Positions 1-9,326 are shown, counted from the stretch's first letter. The stretch is 64,000 bases of DNA from Gluconacetobacter aggeris (GCF_014174395.1 NZ_JABEQD010000002.1:310001-374000); one strand, 5' to 3'. The notes: generated from the sequence alone by a model not told the origin. Made by a program: numbers and translations.

Positions 1-1334
1 ACGTTGATGCTGTGCGGCCAGCCGGAGACATGAAACGCCCGGCTCAGATCGAAACTGTTGCTCCACTGCGAATTGTTGAACCCCTGCGCCGCGATGACCG
101 TCGGCGTGCGGCCAGTATCGCGGGCCACCGCGAAATTCGCCGAATCCTTCAGCCCGATCGCGTCATAATCCCGCCCGTAGACCGAGGACAGGTCCCAGTT
201 CCACCCCAGCAGGACACCCTTGACGCCGGCCGTGACCTCCCAGTCATCCTCGTCGATCGTCTCCAGCGGCGAATAGCCGTTCGGATAGATGGCGGCATAT
301 TCCGGATGCGTCGCAAGCGAACCGGGCAGGCGATAATTCTGGAACGCCTCGGCATGCCGGTGGGCATAGGTCGCCAGCGCATAAGCCTGGATATCGTCCG
401 TCAGGTCATATCCGGCCTTGACCGCCACGCTCTCGCGCGTCTGCTCGGGCTGGCCTTGAAGCTTGTTGATCTTGGTGCCCGTCCGCAGATCCGGCGCGCT
501 GCGGAACGTGTGGTCCTGATGCACGAAATCGCCGCTGACATGCACGAACCCGCGCGCGCCCAGCTTCGCGCCGCCGTCCAGATACACGCCCTGCTGGAAT
601 CCGTCCTTCGCGGCCGTGATGCCGGTAATCGATTCCGCGTTGAAACCGTGATCCTGCTTCTTGAGGATGATGTTCACCACCCCTGCCACGGCGTCCGATC
701 CATATTGCGCCGACGCCCCGTCACGCAGGATCTCCACATGGTCGATCGCCGCCATGGGAATCATGTCCACATCGACCGGCGTGGTGCCCTGCTGGGGGCC
801 GCCATCGGCATACAGGTTGGCCGTGGTATGGCGCCGCTTGCCATCCACCAGCACCAGCGTCTCGTTGGGGCTCAGGCCGCGCAGGCTGAAGGCCGATGTC
901 AGCGCGCCGGTATCGAAGCCCCCGGTCGGCAGCGTCAGCGACGGCAGCAACTGGCCCAGCGCCTGGCGCAGCGTCGGCTGGCCGGTCTGCGCCAGTTGCT
1001 TCGCCGAGACGATATCGATCGGCGCCACACTGTCCCGCGCCTTCTTCCCGATCTCGCGCGTACCGGTCACGATAATGGCCTCGCCGGCATCGGCCGGCCG
1101 CGCAGGCTGCGCCGTCCCCTTCACCGCCTGGACACGGGCACGGCTGGCCTTGCTCGCGTCCTGCGGCGCCGTGGCCTGCGCCGCCTCATCCGCCGCCATC
1201 ACCCGCGCAATCGGCAGCGCCGTCAGGACCGAGGCCGCCAGCAGGACATGCCGGGGACGCAGACGGCACCCCGCCACGAATATCCTTCTGCCGACAGGCA
1301 CGAAATCCGGGGCGAGCAAGCGGGAGGACGGCAC
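1..1334 (-). CDS. TonB-dependent outer-membrane receptor, 3' end cut by window edge
   Basis: This encodes the N-terminal part of an outer-membrane TonB-gated transporter; the rest of the barrel lies beyond position 1. Translation from the GTG at 1334 gives a basic N-terminus, a hydrophobic signal stretch (HVLLAASVLTALPIARVMA), a TonB-box-like EAIIVTGTRE and then a plug domain with LRGLSPNETLVLVDGKRR, IDHVEILRDGASAQYGSDA and GVVNIILKK. AAGGAG lies eight bases before the GTG and supports that start. Unlike the receptor starting at 9265 there is no STN signalling domain, so it should be a plain transporter. It sits downstream of the mannosidase operon behind a terminator and has its own AT-rich palindrome upstream. 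The substrate cannot be read from sequence; iron complexes or sugars/oligosaccharides are both possible. Confidence 0.9.
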   Translation of the reverse strand, partial: MPSSRLLAPDFVPVGRRIFVAGCRLRPRHVLLAASVLTALPIARVMAADEAAQATAPQDASKASRARVQAVKGTAQPARPADAGEAIIVTGTREIGKKARDSVAPIDIVSAKQLAQTGQPTLRQALGQLLPSLTLPTGGFDTGALTSAFSLRGLSPNETLVLVDGKRRHTTANLYADGGPQQGTTPVDVDMIPMAAIDHVEILRDGASAQYGSDAVAGVVNIILKKQDHGFNAESITGITAAKDGFQQGVYLDGGAKLGARGFVHVSGDFVHQDHTFRSAPDLRTGTKINKLQGQPEQTRESVAVKAGYDLTDDIQAYALATYAHRHAEAFQNYRLPGSLATHPEYAAIYPNGYSPLETIDEDDWEVTAGVKGVLLGWNWDLSSVYGRDYDAIGLKDSANFAVARDTGRTPTVIAAQGFNNSQWSNSFDLSRAFHVSGWPHSIN

Positions 1335-1367
1335 GATAGCGGCTCCTTTATTATACTGTAAAATGAC

Positions 1368-1385
1368 GTTGTTTTATAAAACAAC
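1368..1385. promoter_or_regulatory. 18-bp perfect palindrome upstream of the TonB receptor
   Basis: GTTGTTTTATAAAACAAC is its own reverse complement and lies 34 bp before the GTG start of the receptor. It is far more AT-rich than its surroundings. A TATAAT-like hexamer on the minus strand (1350-1355) follows between it and the ribosome binding site. The most likely role is a repressor or iron-regulator operator overlapping the promoter; the cognate regulator is not known, and the sequence is not a classical Fur box. Confidence 0.5.
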
Positions 1386-1492
1386 AACGACAACAGCCGC
1401 CTGCGTATCACCATCAATACGGAATGTGAATTTCTCCCATGCGATTGGTCCGTTTCTCACCCAAAATGTGACAATTCAAACACACTCCGTTG

Positions 1493-1526
1493 CAAAAACA
1501 AAACATACGCGCAGGCCGCACGGCCT
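1493..1526 (-). terminator. Probable rho-independent terminator after the mannosidase operon
   Basis: On the minus strand, arms AGGCC/GGCCT around GTGC (1513-1526) form a short GC hairpin directly against the TGA stop at 1526-1528. A T-rich run (TTTTGTTTTT) follows about nine bases later. The gap between stem and T-run is longer than ideal, so termination may be partial. Confidence 0.45.
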
Positions 1527-2023
1527 CATTTCTTCGCGACCGGCTCCACCCGATCGAAGACCAGCATCCCGATCACATGCCGCCCATCGTCCGAGGCGAC
1601 GGTCATGACCAGCCGCGCCCGGTCCGCGGACAGCGCCCAGCGCGTCACGACGACACGCGCCGTATCGCCGGTCCTGACCCCGTGCGTGACCACCAGCATC
1701 GGCCCCTCCCGCCGTGCCGCGACGGTGCGCAGCGTGCTGGTCCCCAGCACAGTCCGCTCCGGAAGCGTCACAACGCGGCCATCGGTCGGCAGTTCGAGCG
1801 TCAGATGCTGCACCCGCCCCCGCGCCATCGCGACGATGACATCCGTGATACGCTCCCCCCGGTCGATGATCGTATCCGTCCGCGCCTCCGGCTCCTGAAG
1901 ATCGCGATAATCGCTTTCCCCCTCATCCAGGCGCCATGTTCCCGAAAACCCGGCCGGCTCCCGCCCAAAGGCCGGCAGGCCGAGGCAAGCGGCGAACAGA
2001 ACAATCAGAACGCTCTTCATCAT
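1526..2023 (-). CDS. Small secreted protein, lipocalin-like (FSGTW type)
   Basis: A 165-residue protein starting MMKSVLIVLFAACLGLPAFG, a clear signal peptide, so it is exported. The mature part opens with FSGTWRLDEGESDY, close to the 'F.GTWKL...KSD' opening seen in small secreted beta-rich proteins of unknown role, and is otherwise rich in beta-strand-like alternation. The start at 2023 overlaps the TGA of the upstream mannosidase gene (ATGATG, stop at 2020-2022), implying translational coupling. A longer reading upstream is excluded because it would run through the mannosidase in another frame. Its presence as last gene of the operon suggests a helper or binding role for the hydrolases, but no function can be assigned. 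Confidence 0.8.
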   Translation of the reverse strand: MMKSVLIVLFAACLGLPAFGREPAGFSGTWRLDEGESDYRDLQEPEARTDTIIDRGERITDVIVAMARGRVQHLTLELPTDGRVVTLPERTVLGTSTLRTVAARREGPMLVVTHGVRTGDTARVVVTRWALSADRARLVMTVASDDGRHVIGMLVFDRVEPVAKK

Positions 2024-4218
2024 CGGGCACCCGGCGCCACCCAGGACGCCCCCCACCGGCTGGGCTTCGCTCCCATGACGAAATGCAGGGTGCGGCCATC
2101 CACCATGTCCCGATAGGCCACCATGGGCGATGCCAGCGGCACGCCATCCAGGGTCGCCGACCGGATATAGGGCGCCTCCGCCGCGCCACGGTCCGCCACG
2201 ACGCTGAACACCCGCCCATCCCCCATCCGCAGACGCGCGCGAGAGACCAGGGGCGACCCGATCATGTAGATGCCGGACGCCGGATTCACCGGATAGAACC
2301 CCAGGGCCGAAAACACATACCAGGCCGACATCTGCCCGCAATCATCGTCGCCATCCAGCCCGGACACACGGTCGGCATATTCGGTCCGCATGATCGCGCG
2401 CACCCGCTCCTGCGTCTTCCACGGCTGCCCGACGAAATCGTAGAGATAGGGCACATGATGCGACGGCTCGTTGCTGTGCCAGTTGTAATCGCCGTCGAAA
2501 TAGCGATCCAGCCGCGCGGCCAGGGCATCCCGCCCGCCCATCAGTCCGATCAGCCCGCCGACATCATGCAGCACGTCGAACGTGTAGACCCACTTCCCGC
2601 CCTCGGTCCATCCAACATCCGGCCCCGCCCACGACCCGTCGAGATTGCGCGCCTGCATGAACCGCGTGGCCGGATTGAAGATGGTCCGATAATCCAGCGA
2701 CCGGCGCAGGAAATGTTCATAATCCGCCTGCCTGCCGACCGCCCTGGCCACCTGCGCCACACACCAATCGTCATAGGCATCGTCCAGCGTGCTGGAGGCC
2801 GCCTCCGCCGTGCGGTCGGCCGGTACATAGCCCAGCCGCAGCGCATAACTCAGCCCGCCCCGCGCCTCATACGGCGTGCCCGGCTTGCGGTCGCGCCAGT
2901 CGTTCGTCCCGTCGCCATCGGGCGGCACCGTCGCATCCTTGCGCACCGCCTCCCAGGCCAGGGCCCGGTCGAAGCCCGCAAACCCCTTGCCGATCGCTTC
3001 CGCCACCAGCGAATCCGCATGGGTGCCGATCATGATGTTGGTATAGGACGGGTTGGGCCATTTCGGCATCCAGCCCCCCTGCCGGTAATCCTGCAACAGG
3101 GCCTGGACCATCCCGCCGATGCGCTCGGGCGCCACCAGCGTCAGCAGGCTGAATTCGGCCCGGAACACATCCCAGGTCGCAAAATCGGTATAGCTGTCGC
3201 CCTCATGCACACGGTCGTCGAATGCGCTGTAATAGCGCCCATATTCCGAAAGCGACCTGGGGTAGAGCAGCGCATGGTACAGCGCCGTATAGAAGATATG
3301 CCGCTGCTCCGCGCTCAACCCTTCGACCGCAATCCTGTCCAGCTTCTCCTGCCAGACATCATGCAGCGCCCTGCGGACGGTCTCGAAATCCCACCCCGGA
3401 ATCTCCCGCCGCAGATTGTCCCGCGCCTGCTCCACGCTGATGAAGGAGGTACCCACCCGCACCTCAACGTCATCCGCCCCCGCATCGAAGGTCGCAAACG
3501 CCCCCGTCGGCCGATCCGGCGCCGGCGTGGCCGGATAGGTGCTCATCGTCGCCGGGCGGCTGAACTGAACGACGAAATAGCCCCGAAAATTCGGCAGCTT
3601 CAGCGGGCCGAGATCGGCATCCGAACGGCGCGGATTATACCCCGCGATCTCGCCCTTCGCCTCGTCCACCCGCACACCGCCCGTCACGCCCGCGCGGCTC
3701 GCCTCCACCAGTACCCGCCGCGCCGTCCCGGCGGGAAAGCGGAAGCGGAACAGCGCCGAATGCGCCGCGGCCGTCATCTCGGCACGGATCGCCTGCCCGC
3801 CCGCCCCCATGACGACCCGATAATAATCGGGCCGTGCCACCTCGTCCCGATGGCTGAACGGCAATGCCCGCTCGGCAGGCAGGGTCCGGGCCTCGCCGCT
3901 CTCGGGCATGATCACCACGTCACCATAATCCCCCATCCACAACGCCGCCTGATGGGTGCCGGCAAAGCCGGAAATGGTCCGGTCCTTGTGATAGTAGGAC
4001 AGGCCAGGGTGGCCGCTCTGCCGCGTCTGCGCCACCCAGCCCGTCATGCCGAAGGGCGGCGTCACCACCGGCATGGTGCGCCCATAGCCAATCGGGCCGC
4101 CGCCGGTCCCGATCAGCGGATGCACCACATCGACCAGATCCTCCGCGCAGGCCGCACGCCCCACGACCGATCCGGAAACCAGCAGCAGAACAGCGGCAAG
4201 AACGGCATGGCGCCTCAC
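2020..4218 (-). CDS. GH92 family alpha-mannosidase, secreted
   Basis: A 732-residue glycoside hydrolase family 92 enzyme; the family comprises calcium-dependent exo-alpha-mannosidases acting on mannans and N-glycans. The start is a GTG at 4218 that overlaps the upstream stop (GTGA) and gives MRRHAVLAAVLLLVSGSVVG, a signal peptide; an in-frame ATG at 4263 would place codons inside the upstream gene and spoil the signal. Family motifs are present in order: HPLIGTGG and PPFGM near the N-terminus, ATWDVFRAEFSLL near residue 350, AYDDWCVAQ near 480, YLYDFVGQPWKTQ near 590 and DDDCGQMSAWYVFSALGFYP near 626. Length is typical. The stretch usually written TLEYAYDDW reads TLDDAYDDW, so a key acidic position may be Asp rather than Glu. 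Expected location is periplasm or exterior. Confidence 0.93.
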   Translation of the reverse strand: MRRHAVLAAVLLLVSGSVVGRAACAEDLVDVVHPLIGTGGGPIGYGRTMPVVTPPFGMTGWVAQTRQSGHPGLSYYHKDRTISGFAGTHQAALWMGDYGDVVIMPESGEARTLPAERALPFSHRDEVARPDYYRVVMGAGGQAIRAEMTAAAHSALFRFRFPAGTARRVLVEASRAGVTGGVRVDEAKGEIAGYNPRRSDADLGPLKLPNFRGYFVVQFSRPATMSTYPATPAPDRPTGAFATFDAGADDVEVRVGTSFISVEQARDNLRREIPGWDFETVRRALHDVWQEKLDRIAVEGLSAEQRHIFYTALYHALLYPRSLSEYGRYYSAFDDRVHEGDSYTDFATWDVFRAEFSLLTLVAPERIGGMVQALLQDYRQGGWMPKWPNPSYTNIMIGTHADSLVAEAIGKGFAGFDRALAWEAVRKDATVPPDGDGTNDWRDRKPGTPYEARGGLSYALRLGYVPADRTAEAASSTLDDAYDDWCVAQVARAVGRQADYEHFLRRSLDYRTIFNPATRFMQARNLDGSWAGPDVGWTEGGKWVYTFDVLHDVGGLIGLMGGRDALAARLDRYFDGDYNWHSNEPSHHVPYLYDFVGQPWKTQERVRAIMRTEYADRVSGLDGDDDCGQMSAWYVFSALGFYPVNPASGIYMIGSPLVSRARLRMGDGRVFSVVADRGAAEAPYIRSATLDGVPLASPMVAYRDMVDGRTLHFVMGAKPSRWGASWVAPGAR

Positions 4219-6494
4219 GGTGACGACACCCCCAGCAGACGGGTAAAGGTCGCAAGCGGACACACAGCCCCGCCCCCACAGCCCGGCACGGCCAGATAGG
4301 CCATATCCGGCGGATCGCGCTCATCCCCCGCCCGCTGCCGGCCGGGCGTCTGCGACTGGAACATCACTTGCACAACCGGATGCCCGCCCCGCGCATCCGT
4401 CAGCAGGGCAAAGCCCAGCGCACTGCCCACCGGCACATCATCCATCGCATAGCCCGGCGCATGCACATGCAGCCCAAGCTGCGCCAGCAGCGGCACGATC
4501 GTGCTGTCATGCCCCAGCCATACCGCCACAGCCGGGCCGTCGGCACGGGTCAGGCCCGCCACGATCGCCGGGCGCAGCTTCTGGCTGAGCACCGGCGCCA
4601 GCGCCGGCAATCCCGTCATCACATGCAGCATCGCCGCATGCAGTCCGGACAGGCCGGCAAAATCCTCATCGCGCACGGCCCCCCACGCGGCCGAAGCAGC
4701 AGACCGGCCGGACAAGGAGCCCAGCATGATCGCCTCCGCCGCCGACGACGCCGGCAGCAACGATCCCGAAAGGGTCAGATGCCGACCCGACGCATCGACA
4801 TCCAGCACCGCCGGCGCCCCGTCATCGACGCAAAGCGCCCCCCGCCCAGGACAGCCCATCAGCCGCCGCAGCACCGCAAGCCCCTCGCGCGGCGGCCCCG
4901 CCAGCAACCCGGCGGCGGCGGCTTCTGCCCGCAGGCGCGGCAGCAGCGCCCGCACATCCACCTGGCCGGCAGCCGCTTCAACCGGCGCGAACATCCCATC
5001 CGGCACACCGATCGGCTCATGACGCACCGCAACCGGGCAACCCGGCGCCAGGCCCATGGCAAACGCCTCGGCACTGGCCACCGTCCGCCGGCTGGAATTC
5101 GCCCGCAGCCGCAGCGCATCGGGCGCCGGGCAGCCGCCGGCCGCAAATCCCGGCACGTCATTGCCCGCCAGCAGCACCCGCTCCCACGCCCCCAGCAGGC
5201 GCATCTGCGCCGCCCCCTCCGGCGTCAGGTCGCCCGGAATCCCCGTCCACACCGGCCATGCGTGATCGACCAGCGCGCGCGACGGCACCTGATCGGCCAG
5301 CGGCGAGCGCAGGCCATGCCGCACCACCAGCACCAGCCGGCGCAGGCGCAGCGCGTCGGCCGCACGCGGCGCGATCGCCGCATCCCGGCAGGATGCCGGC
5401 GCGGTCACCGGGTTGCAGCGCGCCGCCAGCCCGGTCCCGAACCCCACGCGATAGCCCGTCCAGCGCGCCGGCTCGAAATCCGGGTAATCGGTGCTGACAA
5501 GCTGGGCACCGCTGGCCAGCGCCGCATCGCGCCGCGCCGGGTCGCCGCTGCGCCCTTCCCGCGTATCCGCATCGGCGCGCGTCCGCACCAGCATGTGCCG
5601 GCGCACCAGTGCCGCAATCGCCTCCGGCGGCCCGTCATTCAGCTCGGTGAAGGCCGCATCCTCGGCATCGGGCGGCGCATTGGTAAACGCAACCCGCCCG
5701 CGCAGCCCCGGATGATCCTTCAGATACAGGTCACGATTCGACCGCTGATCCAGCAGAAAAATCACCTTCCCCCGCGCGGCATCCACACCCGGCCAGCCAC
5801 GCGCCGCAACGGCGTTCCGCAGGCTCGCCGCCTCACCCCGCACCCGGTCGGGCGTCAGCAATTCCCCCGGCGCGAAGACGGAACGGATCTCCCCGTCCAG
5901 CGCATCGAAGCTCCGGGCGGTAAAATGCTCGGGCTCGGTCAGCGGCGGCCGCGATCCCTGTTCGATCTCCAGCAGCACGAACAGCGGCAGATGCCCCGGA
6001 TGCGCCCGCGACCACGCCCGTATCTGCCCCAGACAGGCCAGCAGCGGCTGGCAGGTCGCCCGCTGATCGATATCGGGGATATGCATCACCTTGAAGCCGG
6101 GGCGCCGCATGACGGCCCCATCGCCCGTCTCGGCGGGCGGCAACCCCGCCTCCGCCAGCCAGCGCGCCGATTGCGGATGCGCGAACCGCCCGCCCACACT
6201 GTCCGCATAGACATCCAGCTCGATCTGCCGGATTCCCCGGTCGAACTGCGCCGGCAGGTCCGCATGCGCATAGTCCAGCCCCTGCGCCGCTTTCGGGTCC
6301 CGCCGCGCCAGCAGCGCCGCGATCTGGGGCGCCAGCCCGGCATGATAGCTGTTATGCGACCCGATCACCTGGATCTGGTCCAGCCGCACTCCCTCCGCCG
6401 CCCCGGATGCCGGCGCCACCACCGGCATCAGCAGCAGCGCCAGCAAACACCCCCCCGCCACGCACCCGGCGCGACGGGGGAACCGGACGGCCAT
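4215..6494 (-). CDS. Fusion: Ca2+-dependent PI-phospholipase C-like domain + histidine acid phosphatase (phytase-like)
   Basis: A 759-residue secreted two-domain enzyme. After a signal peptide (residues 1-33) comes a PI-PLC-C1-like domain: IGSHNSYH at 44-51, RGIRQIELDVYAD, then VMHIPDID and a closing VSTDYPDFEP near 330. This is the pattern of calcium-dependent phosphoinositide phospholipase C-like proteins. From about residue 380 a histidine acid phosphatase begins: RHGLRSP near 392, the Arg/Thr helix SSRRTVASAEAFAMGLAPGC, and the proton-donor motif GHDSTI near 661, as in AppA-type phytases and glucose-1-phosphatases. Predicted joint action is release of a phospho-inositol head group followed by its dephosphorylation. 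Start ATG at 6494 overlaps the receptor stop (TGATG); its own stop overlaps the mannosidase GTG. Each domain is clear; the substrate is inferred. Confidence 0.9.
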   Translation of the reverse strand: MAVRFPRRAGCVAGGCLLALLLMPVVAPASGAAEGVRLDQIQVIGSHNSYHAGLAPQIAALLARRDPKAAQGLDYAHADLPAQFDRGIRQIELDVYADSVGGRFAHPQSARWLAEAGLPPAETGDGAVMRRPGFKVMHIPDIDQRATCQPLLACLGQIRAWSRAHPGHLPLFVLLEIEQGSRPPLTEPEHFTARSFDALDGEIRSVFAPGELLTPDRVRGEAASLRNAVAARGWPGVDAARGKVIFLLDQRSNRDLYLKDHPGLRGRVAFTNAPPDAEDAAFTELNDGPPEAIAALVRRHMLVRTRADADTREGRSGDPARRDAALASGAQLVSTDYPDFEPARWTGYRVGFGTGLAARCNPVTAPASCRDAAIAPRAADALRLRRLVLVVRHGLRSPLADQVPSRALVDHAWPVWTGIPGDLTPEGAAQMRLLGAWERVLLAGNDVPGFAAGGCPAPDALRLRANSSRRTVASAEAFAMGLAPGCPVAVRHEPIGVPDGMFAPVEAAAGQVDVRALLPRLRAEAAAAGLLAGPPREGLAVLRRLMGCPGRGALCVDDGAPAVLDVDASGRHLTLSGSLLPASSAAEAIMLGSLSGRSAASAAWGAVRDEDFAGLSGLHAAMLHVMTGLPALAPVLSQKLRPAIVAGLTRADGPAVAVWLGHDSTIVPLLAQLGLHVHAPGYAMDDVPVGSALGFALLTDARGGHPVVQVMFQSQTPGRQRAGDERDPPDMAYLAVPGCGGGAVCPLATFTRLLGVSSP

Positions 6495-9265
6495 CAGAAC
6501 TGGCCCATCAGCGACAGGCGGAAATTCCGCCCCAGGATCGGCCGCGCCAGGAATACATTCTGCCCCGCCTGCGAACTCAGCACCTCGCCCGCACGCGGAT
6601 TGCCCTCCGTCAGGCCAAGCGAGTCGTTGAGGTTCTGACCGGAGAGATTGAAGGTCAGATAAGGCGTGATCGCATAGGTCGCACCGAAGTTGATCACCGT
6701 ATAGGCCGGCAGGCGCTGGGTATTGGCCACATCGGCATAGCGCAGCCCGTAATGCTCGATATCGGCCTGCAACAGCAGCCTGCCGTCCAGCAGATGCAGG
6801 CGCGGCGTCACGCGAAACATCACCGGCGGCGTCCGCAGCAGATGGTTGCCGGTATAATCCAGCAGATTGGGCGACCCGTTGCTCAGCACCAGATAGCGCA
6901 TCTTGCCGAACCGCGCATTCTGCGCGGTGCCGGAGAACACCACGTCGACATACTTGCCGGGGCGGATCGTCCCCTCGAATTCCAGCCCGTACGTATGGGT
7001 GGTCGCCGTGATCGCCTGCTGGTTGTACGACCCCGTCTTCACGTCGAAGACCAGATTGTTGATCCCGTAGCTCGGATAGTCGGTATTGAACCCGGTCAGG
7101 AAAAGATCCGCATAGCGCGACTGATATTTCACGCCGCCTTCATACATGAAGATCTTCTGCGTGATCGGCACCGCCACCGGATTGGTGATGAAAGACGCCA
7201 GGCTGGGCAGGCGATAGGCACGCGTGAAGCGGGCAAAGAACCCGAGATTGGGCTGAAGCTGGTAATTCACGCCGATCGTGCCGCCGAACCCGGCGAAACT
7301 GGCATGATAGGGCGTATAGACCCCGTTACCCGACAGCATGTTTGACAGGTAAGGCGCCGCACCCGCCACCACACTGTGGCTACCTTCCACCAGGCCGCTG
7401 GTCCGCTGCGCCTCATAGCGCACGCCGGCATCCACCCGCAGCTTCTTCGTGATGGCCCATTCATCCGTCGCATAGCCCGCAACGTCGGTATCGTCGCCAT
7501 GCCCGTTGGCAAATTCGGTGCCGTAACGGGTATAGCCGTTCTGGGTGATCGACCCCACGACATTGCCCGCCGCATCCACGGCATCGATATTCAGGCGCTG
7601 GGCATGCGACGTGGTGTCCAGCAGCATGTTGGCCGAATAGCGCGTGAAATCCTCGTTGAAATACGTAACGAACGCCCCCATCGCCACATCATGATGGCCG
7701 AGGAACGAGAAGGATTTCTCCAGCTTGAAGTCGTTCATGACCTCATGCTCGTTCATCCACACCGCGCGCAGCGAGGCATCCGTCACATAATTGTTGCCCG
7801 TCACCGCCGAGGTGAATTGCTGGCTCGGATCATTCAGGTAACGCAATTGCCAGCCGGTAGCGCCGGCGAACATCGACCCGGCACTGGCCAGCCCGGCCAG
7901 ACGCGCGCCGGCCTGCGTCACCGCGCTGGGCGACAGCACGGTCCAGGTCGCATTCATCGCGCGATAACGGAACGTGTCGGACAGATGCCACCCGTCCGCC
8001 AGATCATGCCTGAAACCGGCCGTCACCTGATGGAGGTTGATATGGATGCCGCTCTGCAGGTCGATATGCTTCGTGCTGCCGCCAGGACCTGGCAGATACG
8101 CATTCTCCAGCGCCGAAGACGAATAACTGCCGGTATTGGCATCGAACCCGGGAAGCGACGTGATGTTGCCCGACTTGTCATACGTCACCGGAATGTCGGG
8201 AAAGAACGTGGTCCGGTCGTCCATGTGCTTGTAATCGACGAAGACGCTGCCGCCATGGCTGAAATCGCGACTGATATTGGCGCGGATCTGCCCGCCCGAA
8301 TTGGCGCGGAAACCGGGGTCGCGCACGCCGTTCTCCACCCGGTAGAACCCGCCCAGGCTCCAGCGCCAGGCACCGGCCGGTCCACCCAGCCAGGCATCGG
8401 TGCGGTACAGCCCGTCATCGCCGAACGTCTGCTTGGCCAGCCCCGACAGCTTGCTGGTCCCCCGCCGCGACAGGAAATTGACCAGCCCGCCCGGCGCATT
8501 CTGCGCGACGATCGAGCTCGGCCCGCCACGCACCACCTGGATCTGCTTCATCGTCTCGTCGATACGAAACGAATCATCGGCGTTCAGATACCCCAGAGCC
8601 GGGTCCGACTGGATCGGCAACCCGTCTTCCTCAAGCTGGACCGATCCATACCCATCCACCGGAATACCGCGCGCCCGGATATTGGCACCCACTTCACCGC
8701 CCGAGGCCTCGACCCAGAAACCGGGCGTATTCTTCAGCGCCTCGGACACCGAAGACGTCCCCCGCACACGCAGATCTTCCTGCGAAATGGTGGTGATCGC
8801 GTAGCTGGCATCGATCTTCCGCTGCTTCCTGGTCGACGCACGGCCGGTCACGATCACGGCCTCGCCTTCCCGCAGCGATGCCGGCGTGGCCGAGGCCCGC
8901 GCGGCGCGTTGCAGCAGCCACACCCCATCCGCCTTCGACCGTACCGAAATCCCGGTGCCCCTGAGCATGTCGTCGAGCGCCTGCTCCGGCGTCTTTCTGC
9001 CTTGTACGGTGCCGGAGCGGACATTTTCCACATCATGCCCATCCACCGCCACATGCACGCCCGACTGGCGGCTGAACTGCGTCAGGGCAGAAGCAAGCGA
9101 CTGCGCCGGGATGGAAAAATCCCTCTCGGCGGATGATTGCGCAACGGCCGCGGAAGGCAGCACCAGCGGCAGCGTGGCCATGGAGGCCATGGCCAGGCCA
9201 AAGACATGGAAGGGAGGGAAAGCGGCACCGAACACAGGTCGAGGGCGCGGGTTCTTTCTTTTCAC
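6494..9265 (-). CDS. TonB-dependent transducer with N-terminal STN signalling domain (FecA-like)
   Basis: A 923-residue outer-membrane receptor. Residues 1-42 form a long signal peptide ending AAVAQ. Residues about 48-120 form the STN (secretin/TonB N-terminal) domain (FSIPAQSLASALTQFSRQSG, then TPEQALDDMLRGTGI) that contacts a periplasmic anti-sigma factor. A TonB box-like EAVIVTGRA, a plug (NIRARGIPVDGYGSVQLEEDG, IQVVRGGPSSIVAQNAPGG) and a 22-strand-type barrel follow, ending in aromatic LSLMGQF as expected for BAM insertion. GTG at 9265 is the start; the nearby ATG at 9285 is out of frame. With the sigma and FecR genes just upstream it forms a FecIRA-like cell-surface signalling unit. The hydrolase genes that follow by overlap suggest it imports or senses their product. 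Confidence 0.95.
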   Translation of the reverse strand: MKRKNPRPRPVFGAAFPPFHVFGLAMASMATLPLVLPSAAVAQSSAERDFSIPAQSLASALTQFSRQSGVHVAVDGHDVENVRSGTVQGRKTPEQALDDMLRGTGISVRSKADGVWLLQRAARASATPASLREGEAVIVTGRASTRKQRKIDASYAITTISQEDLRVRGTSSVSEALKNTPGFWVEASGGEVGANIRARGIPVDGYGSVQLEEDGLPIQSDPALGYLNADDSFRIDETMKQIQVVRGGPSSIVAQNAPGGLVNFLSRRGTSKLSGLAKQTFGDDGLYRTDAWLGGPAGAWRWSLGGFYRVENGVRDPGFRANSGGQIRANISRDFSHGGSVFVDYKHMDDRTTFFPDIPVTYDKSGNITSLPGFDANTGSYSSSALENAYLPGPGGSTKHIDLQSGIHINLHQVTAGFRHDLADGWHLSDTFRYRAMNATWTVLSPSAVTQAGARLAGLASAGSMFAGATGWQLRYLNDPSQQFTSAVTGNNYVTDASLRAVWMNEHEVMNDFKLEKSFSFLGHHDVAMGAFVTYFNEDFTRYSANMLLDTTSHAQRLNIDAVDAAGNVVGSITQNGYTRYGTEFANGHGDDTDVAGYATDEWAITKKLRVDAGVRYEAQRTSGLVEGSHSVVAGAAPYLSNMLSGNGVYTPYHASFAGFGGTIGVNYQLQPNLGFFARFTRAYRLPSLASFITNPVAVPITQKIFMYEGGVKYQSRYADLFLTGFNTDYPSYGINNLVFDVKTGSYNQQAITATTHTYGLEFEGTIRPGKYVDVVFSGTAQNARFGKMRYLVLSNGSPNLLDYTGNHLLRTPPVMFRVTPRLHLLDGRLLLQADIEHYGLRYADVANTQRLPAYTVINFGATYAITPYLTFNLSGQNLNDSLGLTEGNPRAGEVLSSQAGQNVFLARPILGRNFRLSLMGQF

Positions 9266-9326
9266 AGGATCTATCCGGGCTTTTCATGGTGGATGGAGGA
9301 CACCAGTGAGTTGCCCCACGCCCCGA

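Noticed and set aside
1936-9136. Long open plus-strand frames opposite the mannosidase, fusion enzyme and receptor
   Set aside because: Arg/His/Gln-rich translations without any domain, fully antisense to well supported genes.
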